Shown piece by piece: positions 1-8,451 of a DNA stretch of 13,449 nucleotides (its first letter is position 1; each line of letters begins with the position of its first letter). Source of the DNA: QUBU01 sp014337915. Its GTDB lineage: Bacteria > Pseudomonadota > Gammaproteobacteria > Steroidobacterales > GCA-2729495. Position numbers and translations under genes: made by a program. The notes beneath the pieces were generated by a model. That model saw nothing but the letters and a program-made list of their open reading frames with translations, had not been told where the DNA came from and searched no databases. The stretch spans positions 1-13,449 of the forward strand of contig SZOW01000028.1 of the NCBI GenBank assembly GCA_030263395.1, written 5' to 3'.

Positions 1-1
1 G

Positions 2-1444
2 GACCTGCCGGGCACGCTGCCGGCAGCCGTCTCGCCGGCGGCCGCCGAGCCGCTGCCGCAGGCAGCGGCCACCGCCGGCACCACGGTAGAGCTGCCAGCC
101 GCCCCCATTGCCCGCAGCAATCGCGCGCCACGCCCGCGGCCGCAGCCTCCAACCGCTGCGGCGATCCCGTCCGGCAGCCGCTATCGCGTGGTGGCCGGTG
201 ACACCCTCTCCACCATCGCCGCCCGGGTCGGCGGCGGCCACGGCGTCTGGCGCCTGGCCGACCAGATCTTCGCGGCCAATCCCGCCGCCTTCATCGGCGG
301 CAACCCGGACCTGATCAAACTCGGCAGCGAGATCGTCATCCCGGCCCCCGCCGCGGACGCCTCCCCGGCCGCCGGGGCTGCGATGTCAGCCGCGCCAGAT
401 GCAGCCGCGGCGGCGGCACCGGCCACTGCCCCACCGGCCGTTGCAACCGTCACGGAAAATTCCGTTCCGGATGCACCGCAGGCGCCCGTATCGACTGCAA
501 CGACCAGCGCAGATCCGGCGACCACGGCGGATATCCCAACGGCTGCTGTTGCGGTCGAAGGCACGGAAGCCGAAGCCCCGGTATTTGCCGACGAGCAGGC
601 CCCGGAGCCACAGGCAGCGACCGAATCCCCGGTGATGGCCGCTGCGCCGCCAGCGGCCGTGCAACGCAACGGCGCACCGCCGTGGCTCGCTGCCCTGATT
701 GGCGTACTGATCGGCGCAGCCGTGAGCCTCGCGCTGCTGCGCGACCGGCTGACCGGCGCACTGGCCGGCCTGCTGAAGCCGCGCCAGCCGGTCATCGAGC
801 CCATCGCCAGTGCAGCGGCCGCGGTGCCCGAGGCAGCTGTCACGCCTCGCGTTACCCGGCCACTGCAGGCACCCGAGCCGACTATGGTGGTGGAGGAACA
901 CCACCACGAGGAATTCGAACACGACCCCCTGGCCCGGACCGACGATGCCGTAACCGTCGAGCAGCCAGCGCGGGTGGAAACGACGGCCGAGATTCCGGCC
1001 GCCGCCGACCGTGACCTCGCCAGCCTGTTCAGCGAGCCGGACCTGCCGCTCTTCGAGGCCGCGGTGGATGCATTGCCCTCGGCCGAGGACCTGGACCTGG
1101 ACCTGAGCGCGGCCAACAGCGATGCCACCGTCGACCAGGACATCGGCTGGCTTGGGGACGACACCAGCCTGACAACGGTGCCGCAGCCGGTCATCGACAC
1201 GGCCGGCAACACCGCCGAAACCGTCGAGAACATGGACCTGCAGACCCTGTCGCAGCGCGCGGGTGACGACGCCATCTCGCAGACCCTGCGGGACGCGCTC
1301 AACCTGCTGGAAAGCGACTATGAGGACGAACTCACCGCCAGCCAGGTCGTCGACCGCAAGAAGCTGAATCGTCTGCTCGACGAGGGCAATGTCGAGGACA
1401 CGATGGTGCGCACCGGCACCGACCAGCTGCCCCGTCGCCGCTGA
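2..1444 (+). CDS. FimV-like LysM/membrane protein, 5'-truncated by window edge
   Basis: The frame is open from the first bases and the true start lies outside the window; about 480 residues are visible. A LysM peptidoglycan-binding segment lies near visible residues 60-116 (YRVVAGDTLSTIAARV followed by a WRLADQIFAANP stretch). A long Ala/Pro-rich linker follows, then one transmembrane helix near residues 226-247 (WLAALIGVLIGAAVSLALL), and then an acidic cytoplasmic-type tail rich in Asp/Glu/Leu. This order (periplasmic LysM, linker, one helix, acidic cytoplasmic region) is that of FimV/HubP proteins, which act as polar hubs and support type IV pilus function. The C-terminal end does not show the usual FimV TPR-type sequence clearly, so I give no gene symbol. 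The gene converges on parC, with 12 bp between the two stop codons. Confidence 0.7.
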   Translation, partial: DLPGTLPAAVSPAAAEPLPQAAATAGTTVELPAAPIARSNRAPRPRPQPPTAAAIPSGSRYRVVAGDTLSTIAARVGGGHGVWRLADQIFAANPAAFIGGNPDLIKLGSEIVIPAPAADASPAAGAAMSAAPDAAAAAAPATAPPAVATVTENSVPDAPQAPVSTATTSADPATTADIPTAAVAVEGTEAEAPVFADEQAPEPQAATESPVMAAAPPAAVQRNGAPPWLAALIGVLIGAAVSLALLRDRLTGALAGLLKPRQPVIEPIASAAAAVPEAAVTPRVTRPLQAPEPTMVVEEHHHEEFEHDPLARTDDAVTVEQPARVETTAEIPAAADRDLASLFSEPDLPLFEAAVDALPSAEDLDLDLSAANSDATVDQDIGWLGDDTSLTTVPQPVIDTAGNTAETVENMDLQTLSQRAGDDAISQTLRDALNLLESDYEDELTASQVVDRKKLNRLLDEGNVEDTMVRTGTDQLPRRR

Positions 1445-1456
1445 GCCAGTCCCGAC

Positions 1457-3730
1457 TCAGGCGCTGGCGCGAACCACCCCGAGGCCGTCCACCCCACGCC
1501 AGCCACGCGGCAACACCAGGCCGCGATGGCCCCGCTCGCCGGCGTAATGCGCGAGGTCGGCGGGCTTCAGGGTCATCTGCCGCTGGCCGCTGTGCACCAG
1601 CAGGTCATCCGACGGCCCGAGGACGGCCACCGCCACCAGACGCTCCTCGCCTGATTTCAGCTTCGCGGCCGGGATGCCCAGGATACGGTTGCCCTTGCCC
1701 CGCGGCAGTTCCGGCAGGTCGGCGGCTGGGAACACCAGCAGGTGCCCGGCCGAGCTGACCGCCGCCACCCGTGCCGGGCCGGGAAACTCCCCGGGCGGGG
1801 CCACCGCAGGGATGACGACGTCCCAGCCTTCCTTGAGCCGCAATGCCGCCTTGCCGGCGCGGTTGCGGCCATGCAGCTCCCCGAGCTTCACGAAAAAGCC
1901 GTAGCCGGCGCTGCTCGCCACCAGCCAGCGGGCCTCGGGCTCGCCGATCATGGCGCCGCGGAAGCTGGCGCCGTCCGGCGGGTTCAGGCGGCCGGAGAGC
2001 GGCTCGCCCTGGCCGCGCGCCGAAGGCAGGGAGTGGGCCGGCAGGCTGTAGGCGCGCCCGGTGGAATCGACGAACACCGCGAGCTGCGTGCTGCGGCCGC
2101 GCACCGCGCAGAGGAAGCCGTCGCCGGTCTTGAAGCTGAGGGATGCGGGATCGATGTCATGTCCCTTGGCAGCCCGCACCCAGCCCCGCTGCGACAGCAC
2201 CACCGTCACCGGCTCGGCGGTCACCAGGTCTTCCTCGGCCATCGCCTGCGCCGCGGCGCGCTCCACCAGCACAGTGCGGCGCTCGTCGCCGAATTCGGTA
2301 GCGAGCTGCTCGATCTCGCCGCGCACCAGGGCGCGCAGCTTCGCCGGGCTGCGCAGCACCTTGTCCAGCCGCTCGCGCTCCTGCGCCAGCTCCTGCTGCT
2401 CGCCGCGGATCTTCATCTCCTCGAGCTTCGCCAGGTAGCGCAGGCGCAGGTTGAGGATCGCCTCGGCCTGGACATCGCTCAGCCGGAATTTTTTCATCAG
2501 CACCGGCTTGGGCTCGTCCTCGCGGCGGATGATGCGGATCACCTCGTCGATGTTGAGGTAGGCGACCAGCAGGCCATCGAGGATGTGCAGCCGCTCCTCG
2601 ACCCTGTCGAGGCGGAACCTCAGGCGTTTCTTCACCGTCTCCAGCCGGAATCCCAGCCAGTCCGTGAGCAGCGTGCGCAGGTCGCGCACCGCCGGCTTGC
2701 CGTCGGTGCCGATGACATTGAGGTTGACGCGCAGCGTGCGCTCGAGGTCGGTGGTGGCGAACAGGTGCAGCATCAGCGCCTCGATGTCCACGCGGCCGGA
2801 ACGCACGCTGATCACCAGGCGCGTGGGCTCTTCCTCGTCGGACTCGTCGCGCAGATCCTCAACCATAGGCAGCTTTTTCGCGCGCATCTGGCTGGCGATC
2901 TGCTCGAGCACCCGGGCGCCGGAGGCCTGGTACGGCAGGCTGTCGATGACGATGTTGCTGTCGTCCTCGACGCTGTAGGTGGCCCGCACCCGCAGCGTGC
3001 CGGTGCCTTTCGCGTAGATGTCGACGATCTCGTCGCGACTGGAGACGATCTCGCCGCCGGTGGGGAAATCCGGCCCCTTGATGCTGCGGGTGAGCTGGCG
3101 CACCGAGATATCCGGGTCGTCGATGAGCTTCAGAAGGCCGGCCGCGACCTCGCGCAGGTTGTGCGGTGGCACGTCGGTGGACATGCCCACGGCGATGCCG
3201 GTGGCACCGTTCAGCAGCAGGTTCGGCAGCTGCGCCGGCAGCAGCGCGGGCTCGCGCAGGGTACCGTCGAAATTCGGCACCCAGTCCACGGTGCCCTGCT
3301 CCAGCTCGGCGAGCAGCACGCTGGCATAGGGCCGCAGCCGCGCCTCGGTATAGCGCATGGCCGCGAAGGACTTCGGATCGTCGGCGGAGCCCCAGTTGCC
3401 CTGGCCGTCGATGATCGGGTAGCGGTAGGAGAAGTCCTGGGCCATGTGCACCATGGCCTCGTAGCAGGCGCTGTCGCCATGGGGATGGAACTTGCCGATG
3501 ACATCGCCGACCGTACGCGCGGACTTCTTGTGCTTGGATCCGGCGGCCAGCCCCAGCTCGCTCATGGCGTAGATGATGCGGCGCTGCACCGGCTTCAGGC
3601 CGTCGGCGATGTGCGGTAACGCGCGGTCGAGGATCACGTACATCGAGTAGTCGAGGTAGGCGCGCTCGGCGAACTCGCGCAGCGGCAGCCGCTCGATGCC
3701 TTCGAAATCCAGCTTGTCCTGCTTGCCCAT
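1457..3730 (-). CDS. parC: DNA topoisomerase IV subunit A
   Basis: The product has 757 residues against 752 in E. coli ParC. It is the DNA-cleaving subunit of topoisomerase IV, which decatenates daughter chromosomes as a ParC2ParE2 complex. The breakage-reunion domain starts at residue 10. The quinolone-determining region HPHGDSACYE is at 82-91, with Ser87 and Glu91 in the positions of E. coli Ser80 and Glu84, so the common resistance substitutions are absent. The catalytic tyrosine is Tyr127 in RYTEARL. The coiled-coil region follows, then a C-terminal beta-pinwheel-type region without the GyrA-box motif, which favours ParC over GyrA. The ATG is 13 bp after the parE stop, so the pair is an operon. 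I prefer ParC because the adjacent parE matches E. coli ParE in length and sequence. Confidence 0.96.
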   Translation of the reverse strand: MGKQDKLDFEGIERLPLREFAERAYLDYSMYVILDRALPHIADGLKPVQRRIIYAMSELGLAAGSKHKKSARTVGDVIGKFHPHGDSACYEAMVHMAQDFSYRYPIIDGQGNWGSADDPKSFAAMRYTEARLRPYASVLLAELEQGTVDWVPNFDGTLREPALLPAQLPNLLLNGATGIAVGMSTDVPPHNLREVAAGLLKLIDDPDISVRQLTRSIKGPDFPTGGEIVSSRDEIVDIYAKGTGTLRVRATYSVEDDSNIVIDSLPYQASGARVLEQIASQMRAKKLPMVEDLRDESDEEEPTRLVISVRSGRVDIEALMLHLFATTDLERTLRVNLNVIGTDGKPAVRDLRTLLTDWLGFRLETVKKRLRFRLDRVEERLHILDGLLVAYLNIDEVIRIIRREDEPKPVLMKKFRLSDVQAEAILNLRLRYLAKLEEMKIRGEQQELAQERERLDKVLRSPAKLRALVRGEIEQLATEFGDERRTVLVERAAAQAMAEEDLVTAEPVTVVLSQRGWVRAAKGHDIDPASLSFKTGDGFLCAVRGRSTQLAVFVDSTGRAYSLPAHSLPSARGQGEPLSGRLNPPDGASFRGAMIGEPEARWLVASSAGYGFFVKLGELHGRNRAGKAALRLKEGWDVVIPAVAPPGEFPGPARVAAVSSAGHLLVFPAADLPELPRGKGNRILGIPAAKLKSGEERLVAVAVLGPSDDLLVHSGQRQMTLKPADLAHYAGERGHRGLVLPRGWRGVDGLGVVRASA

Positions 3731-3743
3731 GGCCAGCCCCGCT

Positions 3744-5636
3744 TCAGACCTGGACCTGGGCCAGGTTGCCCTTGGTCTCGATCCAGATGCGCCGGTCGCC
3801 GGCGCGCTTCTTGGCGAGCAGCATGTCGAGTAGCTGCTCGGCCTGGTCCTGCGCCTCGACCGTCAGCTGCACCAGGCGGCGCGTGTCCGCCGCCATGGTG
3901 GTCTCGCGCAGCTGCGCCGGACTCATTTCCCCCAGCCCCTTGAAGCGCGTGATGCTGACCTTGCCCTTGAGCTTTTCCGCCTCGACGCGGTCGAGCACCC
4001 CCTGGCGCTCGTTGTCGTCCAGCGCGTAGAAGACCTCGCGGCCGACGTCGATGCGGAACAGCGGCGGCATCGCCACGTAGACATGGCCGGCGTGCACCAG
4101 CTGCGGGAAGTGCCGCAGGAACAGCGCGCAGATCAGGGTGGAGATGTGCTGGCCGTCGGAATCCGCATCGGCCAGGATGCAGACCTTGTGGTAGCGCAGG
4201 CCCGAGAGATCCGTGCTGCCGGGATCCACGCCGATGGCGAGGCTGATGTTATGCACCTCCTGGGAGGCCAGCAGTTCGGCCTGCTCCACCTCCCAGGCGT
4301 TGAGGATCTTTCCGCGCAGGGGCAGAACCGCCTGGGTACGCCGGTCACGGGCCTGCTTGGCAGAACCGCCGGCCGAGTCACCCTCGACCAGGAACAGTTC
4401 GCAGACTTCCGGGTCGTCCTGGGTGCAGTCGGCCAGCTTGCCCGGCAGCGCCGGTCCCGCGACGATCTTCTTGCGTGCCACCACCTTGGTGGCCTTGAGG
4501 CGGCTCTGCGCGGCCGCGATGGCCCGCTGGGCGATCTGGTCGCCGGTCTCCGGGTGCTGGTTGAGCCAGAGCGCGAAGGCATCCTTGACGACTCCGGAGA
4601 CGAAGGCCGTGCACTCGCGCGAAGACAGGCGCTCCTTGGTCTGGCCGGAGAACTGCGGATCCTCGAGCTTCACCGAGAGCACGTAGGCCAGGCGGTCCCA
4701 GACGTCCTCCGGCGCCAGGCGGATGCCCCGCGGCACCAGGCTGCGGAACTCGCAGTACTCGCGCAGCGCCTCGGTCAGACCGGTGCGCAGGCCACTGACA
4801 TGGGTGCCGCCCTGTGCGGTCGGAATCAGGTTCACGTAGGACTCTCCCGGCGGCTGCCCCTCGCCGTCCACCCAGAACAGCGCCCACTGCAGTTCCTCGT
4901 GCTGGCCCCTGGCCTCGCCGATGAACGGCTGCGCCGGCAGCGTCGGGGCAGCGCCCACCGACTCCACGAGGTACTGGCCGAGCCCGTCGCGGTACTCCCA
5001 CTCGAAACGCTGCTGGGGATGCTCGATCTCGAAGACGATCTTCAGCCCCGGGCAGAGCACCGCCTTGGCCTGCAGCGCATGGCGCAGCGGCGGCACGGAG
5101 AACTTGTCGGAGTCGAAATACTTCGGGTCCGGCCAGAAGCGGATGGTGGTGCCGGTGTTGGCCTTGCCGACCTTGCCCACGGTCTCCAGCGGGCTGGCCC
5201 GGTTGCCGCCGCGGAAACTCATGTTGTACTCGTGGCCGTCGCGGCGCACCCAGACCTCGAGGTTCTTCGACAGCGCGTTGACCACCGAGACGCCCACGCC
5301 GTGCAGGCCGCCGGAGAACTGGTAGCTGCGGTTGGAGAATTTCGCCCCGGAGTGCAGCCGGGTCAGGATCAGCTCCACCCCCGGGACCTTCTCCTGCGGA
5401 TGCACATCCACCGGCATGCCGCGGCCATCGTCGGCCACCTGCAGCGAGCCGTCCCTGAACAGCGTGACTTCGATGCGGCTGCAGTGCCCGGCCAGCGCCT
5501 CGTCGACGCTGTTGTCGATCACCTCGTGGGCGAGGTGATTCGGCCTCGAGGTGTCGGTGTACATGCCGGGCCGGCGGCGGACCGGATCGAGGCCGCTCAG
5601 GACCTCGATTGCGGTGGAGTCGTACTTGCTGCTCAT
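3744..5636 (-). CDS. parE: DNA topoisomerase IV subunit B
   Basis: The 630-residue product is the same length as E. coli ParE. This is the ATPase subunit of topoisomerase IV. The GHKL ATP-binding fold shows EVIDNSVDEALAGH (Asn42, Glu46), DDGRGMPVD near 69-77 and the glycine-rich SGGLHGVGVSVVNALS near 108-123. The central transducer is followed by a TOPRIM domain with LFLVEGDSAGGSA and the metal-binding ILADADSDGQHI. The ATG at 5636 gives the MSSKYDSTAIEVLSGLDPVR N-terminus expected for ParE. No strong Shine-Dalgarno sequence is visible in front of it. It is the first gene of the parE-parC pair. The 265-bp upstream gap holds a candidate promoter. Confidence 0.97.
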   Translation of the reverse strand: MSSKYDSTAIEVLSGLDPVRRRPGMYTDTSRPNHLAHEVIDNSVDEALAGHCSRIEVTLFRDGSLQVADDGRGMPVDVHPQEKVPGVELILTRLHSGAKFSNRSYQFSGGLHGVGVSVVNALSKNLEVWVRRDGHEYNMSFRGGNRASPLETVGKVGKANTGTTIRFWPDPKYFDSDKFSVPPLRHALQAKAVLCPGLKIVFEIEHPQQRFEWEYRDGLGQYLVESVGAAPTLPAQPFIGEARGQHEELQWALFWVDGEGQPPGESYVNLIPTAQGGTHVSGLRTGLTEALREYCEFRSLVPRGIRLAPEDVWDRLAYVLSVKLEDPQFSGQTKERLSSRECTAFVSGVVKDAFALWLNQHPETGDQIAQRAIAAAQSRLKATKVVARKKIVAGPALPGKLADCTQDDPEVCELFLVEGDSAGGSAKQARDRRTQAVLPLRGKILNAWEVEQAELLASQEVHNISLAIGVDPGSTDLSGLRYHKVCILADADSDGQHISTLICALFLRHFPQLVHAGHVYVAMPPLFRIDVGREVFYALDDNERQGVLDRVEAEKLKGKVSITRFKGLGEMSPAQLRETTMAADTRRLVQLTVEAQDQAEQLLDMLLAKKRAGDRRIWIETKGNLAQVQV

Positions 5637-5793
5637 CGTGGGTTCAGGCTCGCGGGTTCAGCTGCGCAGGCGTGCGCGATTCCCACGGACCAGGGCGCCG
5701 GCAACCGCTGGCGAAACCCTGCCGGCCCCATGGGCCACGAACCCCGGCTCTCTGGCAGCCGGAACACCCGGAATGCGCGCACAACAGGCGCGA

Positions 5794-5822
5794 ATAGTAG
5801 TGTGCGCGGCGGGTCGCGGCAA
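5794..5822 (-). promoter_or_regulatory. candidate sigma-70 promoter for parE-parC
   Basis: On the minus strand TTGCCG (5817-5822) and TACTAT (5794-5799) are separated by 17 bp. Each hexamer matches the consensus at 4 of 6 positions. Transcription would start about 150 nt before the parE ATG. It is the best -35/-10 pair I found in the 5637-5901 gap, but it rests on sequence inspection only. Confidence 0.4.
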
Positions 5823-5901
5823 ACCCGGGGCGTTGCCCGGAATGCTGGCCAGGGATCCGCCCGAATGTCTCGCCGGTAATCCGGAATCTGGCCAGTGCGG
5901 C

Positions 5902-6486
5902 TCAGTCCAGGTCGGCGACCAGGGACTCGCGCACCACCTCGGGCACCGATTCGATTTGCTCGGTATACGCCGGATGATCGACGCCGGCGGCCAGGCCGGC
6001 ACCATCCTTGAGTGCTGCCACCATCGCCGCCGAAAGTTCGAAACGCAGGAAATGCACCGAGGAAGTCTTGGTGTCGGTGCTGCGCTCCAGGTCCTCGTCG
6101 GCGATGCCGTTGACCGGCGGCTGTCCCTCCACGCGCAGCCAGAGCCGGTGCTCGACGCCGACCAGCCGCTCCAGCGCCCGCGCGCGCTCGGCCGGGTCCG
6201 GGTACTCGATGAGCAGCGTCGCCTTCCAGTTGCTGCCGTCGGGGATCAGCGGGTTGTAGGTGGCCAGTTCCTCGCTGATGGCATCGGCCTCGAAGATGCG
6301 CTCGGCCCGCAGCATCTCCTGCACCTGGTACTGCATCGTCAGGCGGTCCTCGAAGCACAGCGTGAAATGCGGGCCGAGGTGCAGCCGGCGGTGGCGCTTG
6401 TGCTCCATGACCCGCGCGCGGAACTCGTTGCGCAGCCGCGAGTATTCCTCGAGGCCGTAGAGGTCGGTGATGGCGAGCTGGTGCAT
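5902..6486 (-). CDS. DUF3501 family protein
   Basis: A 194-residue soluble protein with no signal peptide or membrane helix. I recognise the DUF3501 pattern from the N-terminus (ITDLYGLEEYSRLRNEFRAR), the HKRHRRLHLGPHFTLCFEDR stretch near residues 29-48, and ERIFEADAISEELATYNPLIP. The molecular function is unknown. The ATG is 4 bp after the stop of the upstream Fe-S protein, so the two are almost certainly co-transcribed. Together with the rubrerythrin this reproduces a conserved three-gene neighbourhood, and a role linked to peroxide or oxidative-stress defence is the usual inference. The C-terminus (VPEVVRESLVADLD) is acidic and unremarkable. Confidence 0.8.
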   Translation of the reverse strand: MHQLAITDLYGLEEYSRLRNEFRARVMEHKRHRRLHLGPHFTLCFEDRLTMQYQVQEMLRAERIFEADAISEELATYNPLIPDGSNWKATLLIEYPDPAERARALERLVGVEHRLWLRVEGQPPVNGIADEDLERSTDTKTSSVHFLRFELSAAMVAALKDGAGLAAGVDHPAYTEQIESVPEVVRESLVADLD

Positions 6487-6490
6487 GGCT

Positions 6491-7831
6491 TCAGATCCCG
6501 TAGGCCCGGCGCAGCAGCGTGAAGGGATGGGCGTAGTTGTCCTCGGGTAGCTGCCCGGCGATCTGCGCGCCCGCCATCGGGCAGTCGCTGGTGAACGCTA
6601 CGGCATCGGCATCCTTCACCCGGTTGACCACTGGCGCGGCGATCTTCAGGGAGGCGGCGCGGAAGCGCTGCTTGACACCGTAGGTACCGTCATGTCCCGA
6701 GCAGCGCTCGACCGACAGCAGTTCCGTGCCCGGTATCCACTCGAGGACCTCGCGGGTCTTCGGCCCGACGTTCTGCACCCGCTGGTGGCAGGGCACGTGG
6801 TAGGCGACCTTGCCGAGCGCGGTGCTGAAATCCATGCGCAGCTTCCCGGCCTTCTGCCGCAGCACCAGGTATTCGAAGGGATCGCGGAACGCATCGGCCA
6901 CCAGGCGCACCTCCGCGTCGTCGGGAAACATCAGCGGCAGCTCCTGGCGGAACATCAGCACGCAGGAGGGAATCGGCGCGACGATGTCGTAGCCCTTGCG
7001 CACCCAGGCCGCCAGTTCCGGCACATTGACCTCCCTGGCACGGGCCACCGACTGCAGGTCGCCGAGTTCCAGCCGCGGCATGCCGCAGCAGGTCTCACGG
7101 CCGGCGAGCTGCACCTCGATGCCGTTGTGCTCGTAGACAGCCACCAGGTCCTCGCACATCGACGGCAGGTTGCGGTTGCCGTAACAGGTGGTGAACAGGA
7201 CCACGCGCCCGCTGGTGCCGCCCGCCTCCCCGGTGGCGGTCGCCGGTGCGGGCCGCTCCTGGCCGAGGCGCTGGCGGGCGGTCTTCGATTCGTAGCGCGG
7301 CAGCGGCGCGTCGCGCGCCACGCCGAGCGTCGCCTGCAGGGCCGCGCGGCCGATGGCGGTCGAATTGACGGCATTGACCACTTCGGCGACCACCGGGATG
7401 CCCGCCAGGTTGCCGACCGCGTCCGTCGCAGCCAGCACGCGGTCACGCAGCGGGGCACCCGCGTCGCGGAAGCGCTTGGCCTTGGCGCGCAGCATCAGAT
7501 GCGGAAAGTCCACGTTCCACGGGTGCGGTGGCACGTAGGGGCACTTGGTCATGAAGCAGAGGTCGCAGAGGTAGCAGTGGTCGACGACCTCCCAGTACAC
7601 CGGCTTCGGCACGCCCTCGAGCTCACCGCTGTCGGTGGCATCGATGGCGTCGAACAGCGTCGGGAAGGCGTTGCACAGGCTGAAGCAGCGCCGGCAGCCA
7701 TGGCAGATCTCGAACACGCGCTCCAGCTCGGCGTCGAGCGCGGTGGGGTCGTAGAAGGCCTCGCTCTGCCAGTCGAGCGGGTGGCGCTTCGCAGCCTCGA
7801 GGCTGCCCTCGCGATGGGGCTTGTCCGCCAT
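6491..7831 (-). CDS. Fe-S oxidoreductase with two ferredoxin-type clusters and CCG domains (GlpC/HdrD-like)
   Basis: A 446-residue cytoplasmic protein. The first [4Fe-4S] motif is CX2CX2CX3C at Cys43/46/49/53 (CHGCRRCFSLC). The second is CX2CX2CX4CP at Cys86/89/92/97 (CYLCDLCFMTKCP), one residue longer than the usual CX3CP spacing. Two cysteine-rich CCG-type domains follow. One reads CYGNRNLPSMC...ETCCGMPRLELGDL. The other reads VPCHQRVQNVG...VERCSGHDGTYGVKQRF, where the second Cys of CCG is Ser. This resembles the cluster-binding subunits of GlpC and heterodisulfide reductase, probably passing electrons to or from the neighbouring rubrerythrin. I chose the ATG at 7831, not the longer frame from 7909, because GGAGAG lies directly upstream at good spacing and the extension is Pro/Arg-rich non-family sequence. 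Confidence 0.85.
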   Translation of the reverse strand: MADKPHREGSLEAAKRHPLDWQSEAFYDPTALDAELERVFEICHGCRRCFSLCNAFPTLFDAIDATDSGELEGVPKPVYWEVVDHCYLCDLCFMTKCPYVPPHPWNVDFPHLMLRAKAKRFRDAGAPLRDRVLAATDAVGNLAGIPVVAEVVNAVNSTAIGRAALQATLGVARDAPLPRYESKTARQRLGQERPAPATATGEAGGTSGRVVLFTTCYGNRNLPSMCEDLVAVYEHNGIEVQLAGRETCCGMPRLELGDLQSVARAREVNVPELAAWVRKGYDIVAPIPSCVLMFRQELPLMFPDDAEVRLVADAFRDPFEYLVLRQKAGKLRMDFSTALGKVAYHVPCHQRVQNVGPKTREVLEWIPGTELLSVERCSGHDGTYGVKQRFRAASLKIAAPVVNRVKDADAVAFTSDCPMAGAQIAGQLPEDNYAHPFTLLRRAYGI

Positions 7832-7892
7832 GCATCTCTCCGGCGCCGGGCGCCGGCTCGCGTCCGGCCAGTGCAGGGGAACCCCGCCAGCC

Positions 7893-7912
7893 GCGGTGCC
7901 GGGCGGCACCGC
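7893..7912 (-). other. perfect 8+8 hairpin between rubrerythrin and Fe-S genes
   Basis: GCGGTGCC (7893-7900) and GGCACCGC (7905-7912) form a perfect 8-bp stem with a 4-nt loop, inside the 102-bp gap between the rubrerythrin stop and the Fe-S gene start. No U-tract follows on the minus strand, so it is not a classic intrinsic terminator. It could stabilise the upstream rubrerythrin message or cut read-through so that rubrerythrin is made in excess. Confidence 0.55.
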
Positions 7913-7933
7913 AGCCGGGGGATCGGTCAGGGA

Positions 7934-8353
7934 CTAACGGCCCAGGGTATCCAGTGCCTTCTGGAAGCGGTTGGCGTGGGAACGCTCGGCCTTGGCCAGC
8001 GTCTCGAACCAGTCGGCGATCTCCCCGAAACCCTCGTCACGGGCGGCCTTGGCCATGCCCGGGTACATGTCGGTGTATTCGTGGGTCTCGCCGGCGATGG
8101 CGGCCTTGAGGTTGGCGCTGGTCTCGCCGATCGGCAGGCCGGTGGCCGGATCACCGACGGCCTCGAGGTACTCGAGGTGGCCATGGGCATGGCCGGTCTC
8201 GCCCTCGGCCGTGGAACGGAACACCGCGGCGACGTCGTTGTGGCCCTCGACGTCGGCCTTCAGTGCGAAATACAGGTAGCGGCGGTTGGCCTGGGACTCG
8301 CCGGAAAACGCGTCCTTCAGGTTCTGCTCGGTCTTGCTTCCCTTGAGCTTCAC
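7934..8353 (-). CDS. short rubrerythrin (diiron domain only)
   Basis: The 139-residue product consists of the four-helix diiron domain of rubrerythrin and lacks the C-terminal rubredoxin domain of the classical ~190-residue enzyme. Ligand-type residues are visible: Glu19 (SGESQANRRY), Glu52xxHis55 (ETGH), Glu89 and Glu92 (GETHEY), and Glu123xxHis126 (ERSH). Such proteins reduce peroxide in the cytoplasm. With no rubredoxin domain, the electron donor must be separate, and the Fe-S protein next door is a natural candidate. The start is GTG at 8353: GAGGAG lies 7 nt upstream. The out-of-frame ATG at 8360 sits immediately on that Shine-Dalgarno and cannot be the start. It is the first gene of the three-gene operon. 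Confidence 0.93.
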   Translation of the reverse strand: MKLKGSKTEQNLKDAFSGESQANRRYLYFALKADVEGHNDVAAVFRSTAEGETGHAHGHLEYLEAVGDPATGLPIGETSANLKAAIAGETHEYTDMYPGMAKAARDEGFGEIADWFETLAKAERSHANRFQKALDTLGR

Positions 8354-8421
8354 TGGTCATCTCCTCGACTGGCTGGACTGGCCCATGCGGGCCGGAAAAA
8401 CTAGAAATTAGAATTGATCCA

Positions 8422-8451
8422 AATATAGGCAGCCCGGGACCGGGCTGTCAA
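8422..8451 (-). promoter_or_regulatory. promoter of the rubrerythrin operon with internal dyad operator
   Basis: On the minus strand a perfect -35 TTGACA (8446-8451) and a -10 TATATT (8422-8427, 5 of 6) are 18 bp apart. The spacer is almost filled by a perfect 8+2+8 inverted repeat, CAGCCCGG-GA-CCGGGCTG (8430-8447). An operator between -35 and -10 is typical of MerR-type activators, and is also compatible with a repressor. The downstream stretch (8401-8420) is AT-rich. The regulator is not in the window. Confidence 0.65.

Noticed and set aside
1441..1460. CTGAG...CTCAG inverted repeat spanning the fimV-like and parC stops as a terminator
   Set aside because: Only a 5-bp stem with a 10-nt loop and no T-tract on either side.
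7832..7909. N-terminal extension of the Fe-S protein from a start at 7909
   Set aside because: A strong GGAGAG site directly precedes ATG 7831, and the extension covers the intergenic hairpin.
8354..8360. ATG at 8360 as rubrerythrin start
   Set aside because: It is out of frame with the diiron domain and has no spacing from the GAGGAG Shine-Dalgarno; the GTG at 8353 fits both.
1742..8404. Very long plus-strand frames at 1742-3619, 4083-5879 and 6692-8404
   Set aside because: They are antisense shadows of parC, parE and the Fe-S/rubrerythrin genes, caused by high GC third positions; products are His/Arg/Gln-rich with no family resemblance.
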